A stretch of 64,000 nt of DNA from Flaccisagitta enflata (taxonomy: Eukaryota > Chaetognatha > Sagittoidea > Aphragmophora). This document shows positions 40,979-50,892 of this stretch, in pieces; position 1 is the first letter of the stretch; the number at the start of each line of letters is the position of its first letter. A program made the translations under genes and the position numbers. Location: assembly GCA_965153355.1 (NCBI GenBank), contig OZ231128.1, positions 30,566,001-30,630,000 of the forward strand. Reading direction: 5' to 3'. The notes beneath the pieces were generated by a model. The model ran no database searches, was not told where the DNA came from, and saw only the letters and a program-made list of their open reading frames with translations.

Positions 40979-41567
40979 AATAGTCGCAAAAGCGTTAGAT
41001 GGTCAGCGGTACCCGTGCCCTGCCTAAGTAGGTTGAGGTTGAAGTTGAGGGGGGAGCAGGGCAGCGGCCCCGAAGGGGTCGATGACCTATGCTTTCACAC
41101 ATATGGGGGATTTTCTCCTTCTCCTCCTCCTCCTCTGTCCCTCCCCCCTCAAATCCCAGTCTCAAGGCCCAAATTCCAGTCTCGAGGCCCAAATCCCAGT
41201 CTTGAGGCCCACATCCCAGCCTCAAGGCCCAAATCCTAGCCTCAAGGCCCAAATTTTAGCCTGGAGGCTGAGATTTGGGCCTCAAGGTGTGGATCTTGGC
41301 CTCTTGGCTGAGATTTTGACATTGAGGCTGAGATCTGGGCCTCAAGACTGAAATCTGGGCCTCCAGGCTAGGATTTGGGCCTTGAGGCTAGGATTTGGGC
41401 CTTGAGGCTGGGATGTGGGCCTCAAGACTGGGATTTGGGCCTTGAGACTGGAATTTGGGCCTCGAGACTGGGATTTGAGGGGGGGGGACGTAGGAGAAGA
41501 AGGAGAAGGAGAAAATCCCCCATATATGTGAAAGCATAGGTCATTGACCCCTTCGGGGCCGCTGCCC
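40979..41567. mobile_element. Foldback element FB2
   Basis: Starts AATAGTCGCAAAAGCGTTAG. The inner inverted arms of about 66 bp begin GGGCAGCGGCCCCGAAGGGG (41059) and end with the complement at 41567. Between them, GAGGCCCAAATCCCAGTCT units run first in one direction, then in the other, so almost the whole element folds back. Nested in the hAT-type element. Confidence 0.8.
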
Positions 41568-41744
41568 AAAAACCATTGCCATATGCTAGTGCCACGATGT
41601 AGGCTTACATAATTAGGAAGTTGACAAAAATGGCTATTTTCTGTCGGGCTCGCTGTTTTCCAGTCGGGCTCTGTAAAATTGTGAGGAGAGAGCCCGATTG
41701 GCTCTGTCAAAAAATTCACTAAAAAAAGGCCTGATTATTTGCAG

Positions 41745-41804
41745 ATTGGACGTCCTCGAAAAGAGACCAATGTAAATACGTCGGCGAATAAATCAGTACG
41801 TGAG
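41745..41804 (+). CDS. Zinc-finger/transposase-like gene, exon 3 (20 codons)
   Basis: Acceptor ATTATTTGCAG and donor CGTGAG|GTAATT. Encodes IGRPRKETNVNTSANKSVRE, with GRPRK resembling an AT-hook core. Similar in length and sequence to exon 4, so the pair looks like a mini-exon duplication. Phase 0 in and out. The hAT-type element ends 11 bp upstream. Confidence 0.6.
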
Positions 41805-41836
41805 GTAATTTATGGTCGTGGTGGTGATGGCGGCGG

Positions 41837-41991
41837 TTTTTAGTCGCGGACACGCGACTCTACATCTTGCCGTGTCGGTCGGTCGGTCGGTCCATCCGTC
41901 GGTACGTCACATTTATGAATTGCGAGCGTTTTTTGCATTACTGCTCCTTCCCAACCGTCCGCGACTGTCCTGCCGTGTATCCGGCCTTGTT
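41837..41991 (+). mobile_element. HINE/DINE-1-like element, copy 21
   Basis: Short subfamily: AGTCGCGGACACGCGACT, (GGTC)n, GTTTTTTGCATTACTGCTCC, CGCGACTGTCCTGCCGTGT, CCGGCCTTGTT. In intron 3 of the zinc-finger gene. Confidence 0.8.
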
Positions 41992-42228
41992 ATTGTTTGC
42001 AATGCAGTTGTTGAGGTTTTGGTTGTTTTATCATTGTTCTTGTGCTTACCTTAACTAGGTGTCATAGATGGTAGGTTTCTTATATCATTTGCGAAACGGT
42101 AAAAAAAAATTTGTGTATGTGCTCTGAAAGAAACAAATTGAGGAAAAACCAAGGGCGTGTATCATTCAGTCGCTTTTAATTTCCCCCCCCCCTCTTTGAT
42201 TTTCTTCCACGCAACGTGACGCATTGTG

Positions 42229-42400
42229 TTTTTAGTTGCGGACACGCAACTCTATAAGAGGCTTTGTCCGTCCGTCGGTCGGTTGGTTGGTCGGTCGGTC
42301 GGTTGGTTGGTCCGTCACGCTCGAGTTGAAAAGTGGGAAAACGCGTATTTCCGCCCCTGCCCACCCGTCCGCAACTGATGGCCGTGTATCCGGCCTTGTT
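42229..42400 (+). mobile_element. HINE/DINE-1-like element, copy 22
   Basis: GTTGCGGACACGCAACT hairpin, GTCGGTCGGTTGGTTGG tract, GGAAAACGCGTATTTCCGCC, GCAACTGATGGCCGTGTATC end. Same subfamily as copy 13. Confidence 0.8.
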
Positions 42401-42689
42401 ATATCTATGATTTTCTTCCCTCTAAAGCAATAAAATAATGAAGCTAAGGTTTAAATAGTGTTAAATTGTGTTTTACTCATTGTGTTTTATGATTTGGTAC
42501 TGTCAAAAGTTATCTTTTCCCAAATTTCCTTTTTTTCTCTTTTTTCCCCTTTGATTTTCCTCCCCATCTCCAGACCGGGGGGGGGGGAAGTCATTAATTT
42601 ACAGGCCTGGGAAAAGCTTAAAGAGATCTCAAGTATGAAAACGATCATTTCATCTTGTTTTACATACGATTATAACTCATTGAAGAAAA

Positions 42690-42871
42690 AACAAGGCCAA
42701 CACCCATAAGTCGCGTGCGAGACTTACAGATTGACTAAGAATGTATACTTTTAAATGACTTAAAGAAATGAAATTGATAAAAAAATTAAAAGTGTGACAG
42801 AACGACAGACCGACCGACAGACGGACGGATGGACAAAGCGGGGTGTAGAGTCACGTGCATGCGACTAAAAA
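42690..42871 (-). mobile_element. HINE-like element, copy 23 (AACACC subfamily)
   Basis: AACAAGGCCAACACCCATAA at one end and CATGCGACTAAAAA at the other, with a GACCGACCGACAGACGG tract. Shares its end with the giant copy 17. Confidence 0.75.
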
Positions 42872-42930
42872 TCCTGGCTTGTTTTGATCATCATTTTCAC
42901 GCATTGCTGCTCCTTATTATTCATTTTCAG

Positions 42931-42993
42931 CTGGGACAGCCTCAAAAGGAAACCGTTTACGTGGCAGATACTGATAAAGAAGCATCAGTCAAG
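42931..42993 (+). CDS. Zinc-finger/transposase-like gene, exon 4 (21 codons)
   Basis: Acceptor TATTCATTTTCAG and donor GTCAAG|GTAAAG. Encodes LGQPQKETVYVADTDKEASV-K, a paralogue of exon 3 (LGQPQKET against IGRPRKET). Phase 0 in and out. Confidence 0.6.
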
Positions 42994-43004
42994 GTAAAGG
43001 TTAA

Positions 43005-43110
43005 CATCATCATCATCATTATCATCATTATCATCATCATCATCCTCATCATCCTCATCATCACCATTATCATCGTCCTCATCCTCATCCTCATCCTCAT
43101 CATAATCTTT
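43005..43110. repeat. (ATC)n / (CTCATC)n microsatellite
   Basis: Starts 11 bp after exon 4 of the zinc-finger gene, within the intron. Confidence 0.9.
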
Positions 43111-43282
43111 TACGTCGAAAACATACCTTGCGCCATTCAATCAAAAAAGAAATAAAGGTTACCTTGATGATCCAAGTTAAAAAGGGATTGGGTAAGCTTA
43201 GCTAGCAAGCAGGTTTCAAATTTGTATCTATATCTATGCACTAATAATCAATGAGAATCATCATGTGCATCAAATTTGGCAG

Positions 43283-43321
43283 ATGGAAATCGAATTGGAA
43301 TATCCAAGTTTAACACCAGAG
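43283..43321 (+). CDS. Zinc-finger/transposase-like gene, exon 5 (13 codons)
   Basis: Acceptor CAAATTTGGCAG and donor CCAGAG|GTAAAT. Encodes MEIELEYPSLTPE. At 39 nt it is close to the lower size limit for constitutive exons. It is supported by phase 0 on both sides and by acidic content matching exon 6. Confidence 0.5.
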
Positions 43322-43416
43322 GTAAATTCGAATTCTTTTTTAGTTAGAGTATTTTCCGTAGTGATTGGGTGTTATTTTTTGAAAGTAAGTCAGTCCAATA
43401 TTTTAGAAAGGGATTA

Positions 43417-43575
43417 AACAAGGCCGGATACACGGCAATCCAGGCGCGGATGGTTGGGCAGGAGCAGTAATGCAAAAACTGCTCGCAATTCAAAAATGAT
43501 GGACAGACGGACGGACGGATGGACCGACGGACTGACCGACACGGCAAGGTGTAGTCGCGTGTCCGCGACTAAAAA
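43417..43575 (-). mobile_element. HINE/DINE-1-like element, copy 24
   Basis: AACAAGGCCGGATACACGGC to GTGTCCGCGACTAAAAA, short subfamily, ending 26 bp before the acceptor of exon 6. The branch-site region of that intron must lie in or against the element. Confidence 0.75.
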
Positions 43576-43600
43576 CTGCAAAACTGATTGATATGTGCAG

Positions 43601-46010
43601 ATGAATCTCTTCAACGGCAATCCTTCACCAGCTGAAAATCCAGATTCAGATGATACTCGTTCATATCCTCCTATAGAAGTAATAGACATCTCGGAAGAAG
43701 ACTCAAATGGTGGAAAACAATTTGTTCCGATGTCTACAGTGATTGAGCAGAGTCCAATTTTGCAAAAAAAGATTGACCTCAATGCACTGATGGAGGCGCT
43801 GAGATCTAAAGCCTCTGAGAAAACTACTCTGGCGCTCAAAATTCCTACTCACTTTCCTGAAGTCATGGAACCTCAATCCAGTCAAGTAACCGATGCTTCT
43901 TCATCTAGTGGTGCTCATGAAGCTATCAACGCCCATCAAGCCACCATCGCTCATCAACAAACTGATGTTTGTCAACAAACCGGCGCTTTTCTACAAACTG
44001 GCGCTCATCTACAAACTGGCGCTCATCTACAAACCGGCGCTCATCTACAAACCGGCGCTCATCTACAAACTGGCGCTCATCAACAAACTGGCGCTCATCT
44101 ACAAACTGACGCTTATCTACAAACTGGCGCTCATCTACAAACTGGCGCTCATCTACAAACTGGCGCTCATTTACAAATTAGCACTCATCTACGAACTGGC
44201 GCTCATCATCAAACTGTCGCTCGTCCACACACCGACGCTTATCTACAAACTGGCGCTAACCTACAAACCGGCGCTCATCTACAAACCGGCGCTCATCTAC
44301 AAACTGTGGCTCATCAAAAAGCTGGCGCTCATCTACAAGCTGGCGCTCATCTACAAGCTGGCACTCATCTACTAACTGGCGCTCATCTACAAACTGGCGC
44401 TCATCTACAAACTGGCGCTCATCTACAAACTGGCGCTCATCTACAAACTGGCGCTCATCAACAAACTGGCGCTCATCTACAAACTGGCGCTCATCTTCAA
44501 ACTGGCGCTCATCAACAAACTGGCGCTCATCTGCAAAGTGGCGCTCATCTGCAAAGTGGCGCTCATCTACAAACTGGCGCTCATCTACAAACTGGCGCTC
44601 ATCTACAAACTGGCGCTCATCTACAAACTGGCGCTTATCTACAAACCAGCGCTTATCTACAAACCAGCGCTCATCAACAAACTGGCGCTCATCAACAAAC
44701 TGGCACTCATCAACAAGGCGCTCATCTTCAATCTGGCGCTCATCTGCAAACTGGCGCTCATCTTCAATCTGGCGCCCATCTACAAACTGGCGCTCATCAA
44801 CAAGGAGCTCATCTACAAACCAGTGCTCATCTAAAAACTGGCGCTCATCTACAAACTGGCGCTCATCTACAAACAGGCGCCCATCTACCAACTGGCGCTC
44901 ATCTACAAACTGACGCTCATCTGCAAACCGGCGGTCATCCACAATACGGCGCTCATCAACAAAACAGGGCTCATCAACAAACTGGCGCGCATCAAGAAGC
45001 CCGCGCTCATCTACAACCTGGCGCTGATCTATAAACAGGCACTCATCTGCAAACTGGTGCTTATCAACAAACCGACGCCTCTCAACAGTCCGGCGTTCAT
45101 CAACAAACCAGTGCTCCTAAGCAAACTGGCATTCATCAATCAACCCAGGGACAAGTAACTGGCGCCCGCGTATCTAAAACAGCACCTAGTGGTACTAAAC
45201 AAGTAACAAAATCAGCAGATTCAATTTGGCTCTTGTTGAAGCCTTATTCTGTCGAGGAAAATTCTCAATTTAAAGTTCCTCAAAGGCGAGGTCCAAAGGT
45301 GCATTTGGCTAAAATTCCAGTAGCAAGGAAAAAGAAAGTTTCAGAGAGGCAAATGCAGTACTTGACCCAAAAATTTCTGTCCTTGGCAAAAGTTGCAACT
45401 TCAGACATGGTTGGTTTACTCTCAGGAATGCTGAAGCAATCTGGAGTAATGCGTGAGGTTTTACAGCGCTGTAATATTGAGCAATTGGAACCAGTAGATC
45501 CTCTTAAACTACGTCATGACTTAAATCTCAGCAATTCTGCTCTCAAAATTCTTATACAAGATCTCAAGCGTTGCAATGTAAAAGTTTTAAGCTTCTACTG
45601 GGTGGAGCAACAGCTGAAAAAGATACAAGAAGATTATGGTAGCTACGCAGATGTATATATTCCTCTTATAGTCACAAAAGAGGATCCAGAGAGTGAGAAA
45701 AAAGGAGCAAAGTGTACCGTTATTGAAGACTGCCCACTGGTCTTTCACAATGATTTAAAAAAGTATGTATGTCAGACCATTTTAATGCTGAAAGAAAAAG
45801 GTCTTCTTTTACTAGATAAACCTGGAGTGAAGAAAGGGTTTATTGAAATCCTTTGGTCCGGGGATAAAGCGGCATCGACATATCTTTTCAATTTTCACAT
45901 CATCAATACGGAGAATGCACAAAGTTCACAAAATGCGCGATGCGCTTTAATGTTCAAAGCCAATGATTGCTATGACAACCTCAACTCGGTATTTGAATAC
46001 GCGAAACTAG
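43601..46010 (+). CDS. Zinc-finger/transposase-like gene, exon 6 with hexapeptide repeats and an in-frame TAA
   Basis: Acceptor TTGATATGTGCAG and donor AAACTAG|GTATTT; phase 0 in, 1 out. An acidic stretch (IEVIDISEEDSNGGKQF) is followed by about 65 copies of a TGAHLQ-type hexapeptide (43976-45150). A basic segment (PQRRGPKVHLAKIPVARKKK), predicted helices and a domain containing ILWSGDKAASTYLFNFHI complete the exon. Codon 45032-45034 is TAA where the repeat has CAA. The frame stays open for about 325 codons afterwards, so this is a single-site nonsense change, an assembly error, or read-through. Until resolved, the allele may encode only the first half. Confidence 0.62.
43976..45150. repeat. 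18-bp coding minisatellite
   Basis: About 65 units of ACTGGCGCTCATCTACAA inside exon 6. The period is a multiple of three, so copy-number change keeps the frame. The complementary frame also stays open (DERQFV repeats) but is a shadow. Units differ mainly at CTA/CAA (Leu/Gln). Confidence 0.95.
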
Positions 46011-46329
46011 GTATTTTCCTTTGATTTCAACATACAATCAGTACTTTTTTAAAGACACTGAATAATAAGTTAACTTTTTGGGGGCCACTGTAGTAAGAAC
46101 TAGTGGCATTCGCCATATTGTGTTCCACGAAAACTTGATTAGGCATGAATAAGAAAGCAAATAATTCATAAAACACTTCTAATGTTAATAACCCGACAAA
46201 TCTGTGTCTAGATAATGGCTGCCTGTGGGCGGCCTAACTATCACCTGTGGGCGACCTCATTGCCACCTATGGGCACTCTCACTGCCGCCTTTGGGCGGTC
46301 CCACTGCCACTTGTAGGTGATCCCACTGC

Positions 46330-47300
46330 CACATCGGAGAATTCTGGGCTGTTTAACATACATTGGAGTAAACTAGGTGGTGTGACATACATCGAGGTAT
46401 TCTGGGTTGCATAATATATATGGGAGAAAACTGGGTGGTTTGACATACATTGGAGAATTCTGGATTGTGTGACATACATTGGAGAATTCTGGGCTGTGTG
46501 ACATACATTGGAGAATTCTGGACTGTGTGACATTCACTGGATAAAACTGGATGGTGTGACATACATCAGAGAATTCTGGGCTGTGTGACATACATCGAGA
46601 GAAAACTCAATAGTGTGACATACACTTTTTTTATTTTATAAGAGACCAGTTTATAAGAGACATGAGGCTGAGATTTGCCAAAATTTTAAGAACAAAATAA
46701 GATAATGCCCAGGCTGAGATTCACTTTTGGAAATTTTTTAGAAAATTTTTTTTTGAGTCTCTTGATAAAACATATCACAATCCTTAAACTTTTTTGAAAA
46801 ATTTGTAAATTTTTCAGAAAAAGATTTTTTTGGTTTTATTTGTCACATTGAACAAGATATTTCAAGTTTTATAGTAACTAACAAGTTTTCAATTGAAGAT
46901 ACATAGAACACTACAAAATAGTGTATTTATACATTGTTTTCCATATAAATAGCGTATTTTTACATTGTTTTCCATATTTCACGCGTTGAAAAAATAAGAA
47001 CAATTTAAGAGAATTTGAGCCTCAAAACCGCAAAAAATTTAAGAACATCCAGGCTGAGTTGAAAAATGTTGTCTCTTATAAAAAAAAAGTGTACATTGGA
47101 GATTCTGGGCTGTGTGACATGCAATGGAGAAAACTGGATAATGTGACATACAACGGAGAAAAATAGGTGGTGTAACATACATTGGAGGATTCAGGGCTGT
47201 GTGACATACATTGGAGAAAGCTGGGTGATGTGAGATACATCGGAAAATTATGGGTACATGATATTCATTGGAGAGAACTGAACTGCAAGTATGACATACA
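46330..47300. repeat. ~36-bp tandem array, split by a MITE
   Basis: Units of the type CATTGGAGAATTCTGGGC-TGTGTGACATA run over 46330-46622 and resume at 47092-47300. Intron 6 of the zinc-finger gene. Confidence 0.85.
46623..47091. mobile_element. 469-bp MITE with TA duplication
   Basis: Ends CACTTTTTTTTATTTTATAAGAGAC-type and its complement; TA at 46621-46622 and 47092-47093. Internal GAGGCTGAGATTTGCC / CCAGGCTGAG segments. It cleanly interrupts the tandem array, so it is younger than the array. Confidence 0.8.
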
Positions 47301-47360
47301 CGAACGAACAGACAAACGGAGAAATCTGTGGAACTTTGGTGTTCCACTATCGTGGAACAC

Positions 47361-47816
47361 AACAAGGCCATCACCTATAGGTCATATGCGGGACACAAAT
47401 GACTCGGGATGATTTGAATATTCCTTAAAAAACTTAAAATAGCTTAAAGTGATTTAAAATACCTAAAAATTATGTAGAAAAACTTAAAATGACACAAATG
47501 ACTGATCTTAATGAATCAGTAAAATGATCTTTTTATTCGTCATGGAGACCGTGCATACGTTGCATACGTCAATACACTAAACTAAGTTTAAGATGATGTA
47601 GGAAATGGAGTTAACCATCATCAAATGATGGAGTTAAAAAAGTCAAGAGTACTATTTCCGAGTAAGTGCATGAACTGACTTAGAATGACTATAAATGACC
47701 TAAAATGACTAAAGACGACATAAGGTAATGAAAATATCAAGTGTGACCAACAGACCGACAAACCGACGGACAGTTGGACAACGTGTGTTGTAGAGTCGCA
47801 TGCATGTGACTAAAAA
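47361..47816 (-). mobile_element. HINE-like element, copy 25 (expanded)
   Basis: AACAAGGCCATCACCTATAG to GCATGCATGTGACTAAAAA, with about 330 bp of AAATGACTTAAAA-type minisatellite and a CAGACCGACAAACCGACGG tract. Confidence 0.7.
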
Positions 47817-47881
47817 GATTTTAATGAGTTTTTTTTTAGTCGTATAGTCCTGAACATAAGCATTGTCTCTTATGATAACAT

Positions 47882-48080
47882 TTTTTAGTCGCGTGCACAA
47901 GACTCTACAAGTCACTTTGTCCGTTGGTCGGTTGGTTGATTCGTCGGTTGGTCGCACTTTACTGTTTTTAATGATTTTATTTCTTTGACCTCACTGCTCC
48001 TTCCCAAATATTCTGGTGACTTCAAATGGGTCTGCCCACCCGCACGCGACTTTGGTAGCCGTGTATCCGGCCTTGTTTTT
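47882..48080 (+). mobile_element. HINE/DINE-1-like element, copy 26
   Basis: AGTCGCGTGCACAAGACTCT hairpin, GTTGGTCGGTTGGTTG tract, GCACGCGACTTTGGTAGCC, CCGGCCTTGTT. Confidence 0.8.
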
Positions 48081-48216
48081 CCTACATTGACACACCAAAT
48101 CTTGCCTTTGCATGCATGCTGTCTTCATGAGATTTATTCAATTATGACCATCAGTAAAGCTTCTGATAGGGCGCCAGATCCAAGTAATGATTCTTTCAGT
48201 GTGAATCTCTATCCAT

Positions 48217-48387
48217 AACAGGGCCGGATACACAGCTACCCCAGTCGCGTGTGGGTGGGCAGGGGCTGTGTTTGAGGTCACTTGATCATTTGGGCAAAAG
48301 CAGGGAGGCCAAAAAAAGTAAAGTGTGACAGATGGATGGACCAACGGACCGACCAACACAGCGGGGTGTAGAGTCGCGACTAAAAAG
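48217..48387 (-). mobile_element. HINE/DINE-1-like element, copy 27
   Basis: AACAGGGCCGGATACACAGC to GAGTCGCGACTAAAAAG, where the hairpin is shortened. Ends about 90 bp before exon 7. Confidence 0.75.
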
Positions 48388-48479
48388 TTCATCAAAAGTT
48401 TGAAATGATCATATGATACTTATTTATAGCATTGCTATAATCAACGAAAAATGAAATCAAAGGACAATATTTGATTTAG

Positions 48480-49558
48480 ATGACAAAATATCAAGTTTGG
48501 ATGGAATCGAGGTCATACCTGGTTACAGAATTAAGAATTCAATCACTGCTGATCTTGAGTGCCTGTTGGCGTTCCGAGGATTATCAGGCAATTCTGGGAC
48601 CTTTCCCTTTTACGATTGCTTATGTAATCAACAAAATCGTAACATGCCAAAGAAACAGCGTCAGCCATGCCAAGTGCGTACAATAAGAAGTTGCCAAGAG
48701 AATCATCAAAAGTGGATGAAAGAAACGAATGGAGACAAAAAAAAAGTTGCAAAATATAAAAACTGTCTGAATGAGCCGCTCCTTACCAAATCATTCTCCG
48801 ATTCGGATTACCGGTTGCCCTTGATGCATATCACTTGTGGTATTGCAGTTCACAATCTTGGTAAATTGGAAAGCGAATTATTTGATTTTGATAAAAATGC
48901 AGCACCTAGCCACGTTGTACCTGCCAACAAAAAAGGGCCTTATTGGGATTACATCAGGTATAAAAAATACGATTTTAAGCTGAAAAGGGCAGAGGAAAGC
49001 TTAGAAATTTCCAAGTCAAAGAGCGAAAAGAAACTTCTCACCGATAAGATTATCGGGTTGAAAAATGAGATCAAGAAAAATTTTGGAAAAGAAGAACAAT
49101 CACTTTCAAAGAAGACAAGCATGATGCTGAAGCTATTCAACAGATCCTTGAACAACCATGGGGTTAAGCGTGAAAAATACTGGAGTGAATCACTCACAGG
49201 AAATAATGTCTACAAGTTCATTCATAAAATCGATCCCATATTTGAGCAATTCAATACGTTCATTGATGGCAACTATTGTGTTGAAGGGTCTTCTGAGTTA
49301 GTGACCAGAACCAGCGGTCCTCGTTGTGCTTTATCATCCCTAAAACAGCAGATCCAAAGATATGTTGTTCTGTTCAAAAAATACAAAGAGGCATATCAAG
49401 CTGTTAACCATTGTAATCCTGTGAGCCCATCTCAATGCGATGCTGCCCAGAAGTCGATCGATGACTACATGGAATACGCTCACACAGCTTTCAATTGGAA
49501 ATCGATGCCGAATAAGGCTCATTATCTTGAGGTTTACAATTCTCATGAGTGGAGTTGA
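48480..49558 (+). CDS. Zinc-finger/transposase-like gene, exon 7 (last)
   Basis: Acceptor AATATTTGATTTAG; phase 1 joins exon 6 in frame; ends in TGA 49556-49558. The 358 codons include IKNSITADLECLLAFRGLSG, a Cys pair (DCLCNQQ), LPLMHITCGIAVHNLGKLES, a long charged helix (RAEESLEISKSKSEKKLL) and NNHGVKREKYWSESLTGNNV. I recognise this order (SGDK block, then L-x-x-L-G-L-x-G-x-x-xT-F/Y-P-C-like block, then L-P-x-H-I-x-G block, then a GN-V block) as that of repeat-associated RNase H-like transposase relatives common in invertebrates. The exact superfamily and active acids cannot be assigned by eye. Confidence 0.62.
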
Positions 49559-50484
49559 TATAATAATTGCAACTGACAATCATTTTTTGCACAGGAGTTA
49601 CATTTTCCCCCAATTATCGTTTTTTCTCTTTTTTCCCCCTTTGATATCCTTCCCCATCTCCAAACCCTTTGATTTTTCCCCTCTCCATGAGGGGGGGGAC
49701 TCAATAATATGCAGGTCTGTCCCAATCTGTGTCTGACTGAATACTGTGTCCAACTAACTGTTTAACTAGATCACAGTTGAAATGAGTAAGTAAAAAACAT
49801 ATGAATTCAACATTCCAGGGGAGGGGTGCAAGTATCAAGACAGAAAAAGAAAACTGTTTGAATTATATCTAAGTTTTTAAAAAATTTTATTATATGCCAA
49901 ATATCTAAAACTTTTTTGGCCAGTTCTCGAAGAGGACAAAAAATTTATGAGAAAAAATTTTTAAAAATTTTTTTACTATCTAGGCGGAAAAAATCTTTCG
50001 GCCTGTTACAAAAGTGCATTCATTGGCGTAAAAATAAATACAAATCAGTTACTAATCCACAAAAGATTAGTGTTAGGTCCCCTTGACAGAATCAGGGCCA
50101 CCATTTGTTTGGGAAGCATTTCGTAGGGCTTCTCAAGGTACTCTAGAGTGAAGGCTTTCATGATCTTTCAGCGAATTTTCTTATCTCTTCATCACTTACA
50201 TTTAAACTTAGAGCTTCCAAAAGACTCATCAAATCATAGAAAAATTGGTGACGTAAAAGAAGCCCTTCAAATTTGCAAGCAGAAAACGCAAACTGCACCT
50301 GTCTAGCTCAATGCGTTTAGAAGCAATTAAAAAAAGAGTGAAGTGATATCATCGGAATATTACATAGAAATAGCTAAAGCAAAATTGAAGTATTTTAATC
50401 AAAGTTGAATAACTTTTTAACCCACAGAGCTAGAGGGATGCGGTTTGCGTCAATCTCTTGCAAATTTGAAGAGCTTCAATTTTC
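49559..50484. other. No gene recognised; 3' flank and dispersed repeat
   Basis: 49610-49735 (TTTTCTCTTTTTTCCCCCTT, CCCCATCTCCA, a G-run and CAGGTCTG) resembles 42520-42610 in intron 3, so it is a small dispersed repeat. A fragment of R1 (AGGGATGCGGTTTGCGTCAA) lies just before the gap. Confidence 0.55.
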
Positions 50485-50494
50485 NNNNNNNNNN
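50485..50494. other. 10-N assembly gap
   Basis: Ten N. It separates the AT-rich host-like part on the left from the continuous retrotransposon block on the right and cuts the protease ORF. The real distance across it is unknown. Confidence 0.99.
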
Positions 50495-50880
50495 CGGGGA
50501 TTTTCTCCAAGTTGAATATTGGCATTGAATTTGGAAAGAAAGTCGAGACCAAGGATTGCGGGGTGGATTAACCCGCGTAAGATCAGAAATTCATGAGTAT
50601 AAGAGGCGCCATTTATCTTAAATTCGAAATCAACGATGCCGAGAGTTGCAACAGGTGCACCACTAACACTGTATGCCTTCCTTTCACATTTTCGAATGTT
50701 CATCTGCCTGAGGTGGGCGTTTGACATCATTAAATCCTCACTTATACATGATGGGCCTGCCCCAGTATCGATCAAGCAATTAGTAGTTGTAGTGTTAATT
50801 AGAATATCGATTAGGCAGCGTATTTTGGGGGCATCTAGGCCTCGATCGCCAGCAGCACCTCGCCGCGCGGTGCTGTTGGC
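50495..50880 (-). CDS. Ty3/Gypsy protease (start of pol), cut by the gap
   Basis: The frame opens over the gag stop and runs to the gap. It encodes NCLIDTGAGPSCIS, the D-T-G-A active site of retroviral-type aspartic proteases, and later ILGLDFLSKFNANI, the hydrophobic-G-x-D-F-L block near the C-terminus of that fold. It has no start codon of its own; it is entered by -1 frameshifting from gag at 50886-50892. About 90 residues from the DTGA motif to the gap match a complete or nearly complete protease. The reverse transcriptase expected next is missing beyond the gap. Confidence 0.82.
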
Positions 50881-50892
50881 TAATGAAAATTT
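50848..50892 (-). promoter_or_regulatory. -1 programmed frameshift signal (gag-pro)
   Basis: Minus strand: slippery heptamer A AAT TTT (50892-50886) in the gag frame, a 5-nt spacer, then a stem-loop with arms GCCAACAGCACC (50880-50869) and GGTGCTGCTGGC (50859-50848), 11 of 12 positions paired, around a 9-nt loop. The gag TAG overlaps the spacer and stem. Slippage by -1 enters exactly the frame that encodes the DTGA protease. Confidence 0.85.

Noticed and set aside
44256-44942. Antisense ORF of DERQFV repeats
   Set aside because: Shadow of the 18-bp minisatellite; the sense frame continues into splice-compatible coding sequence on both sides and this one does not.
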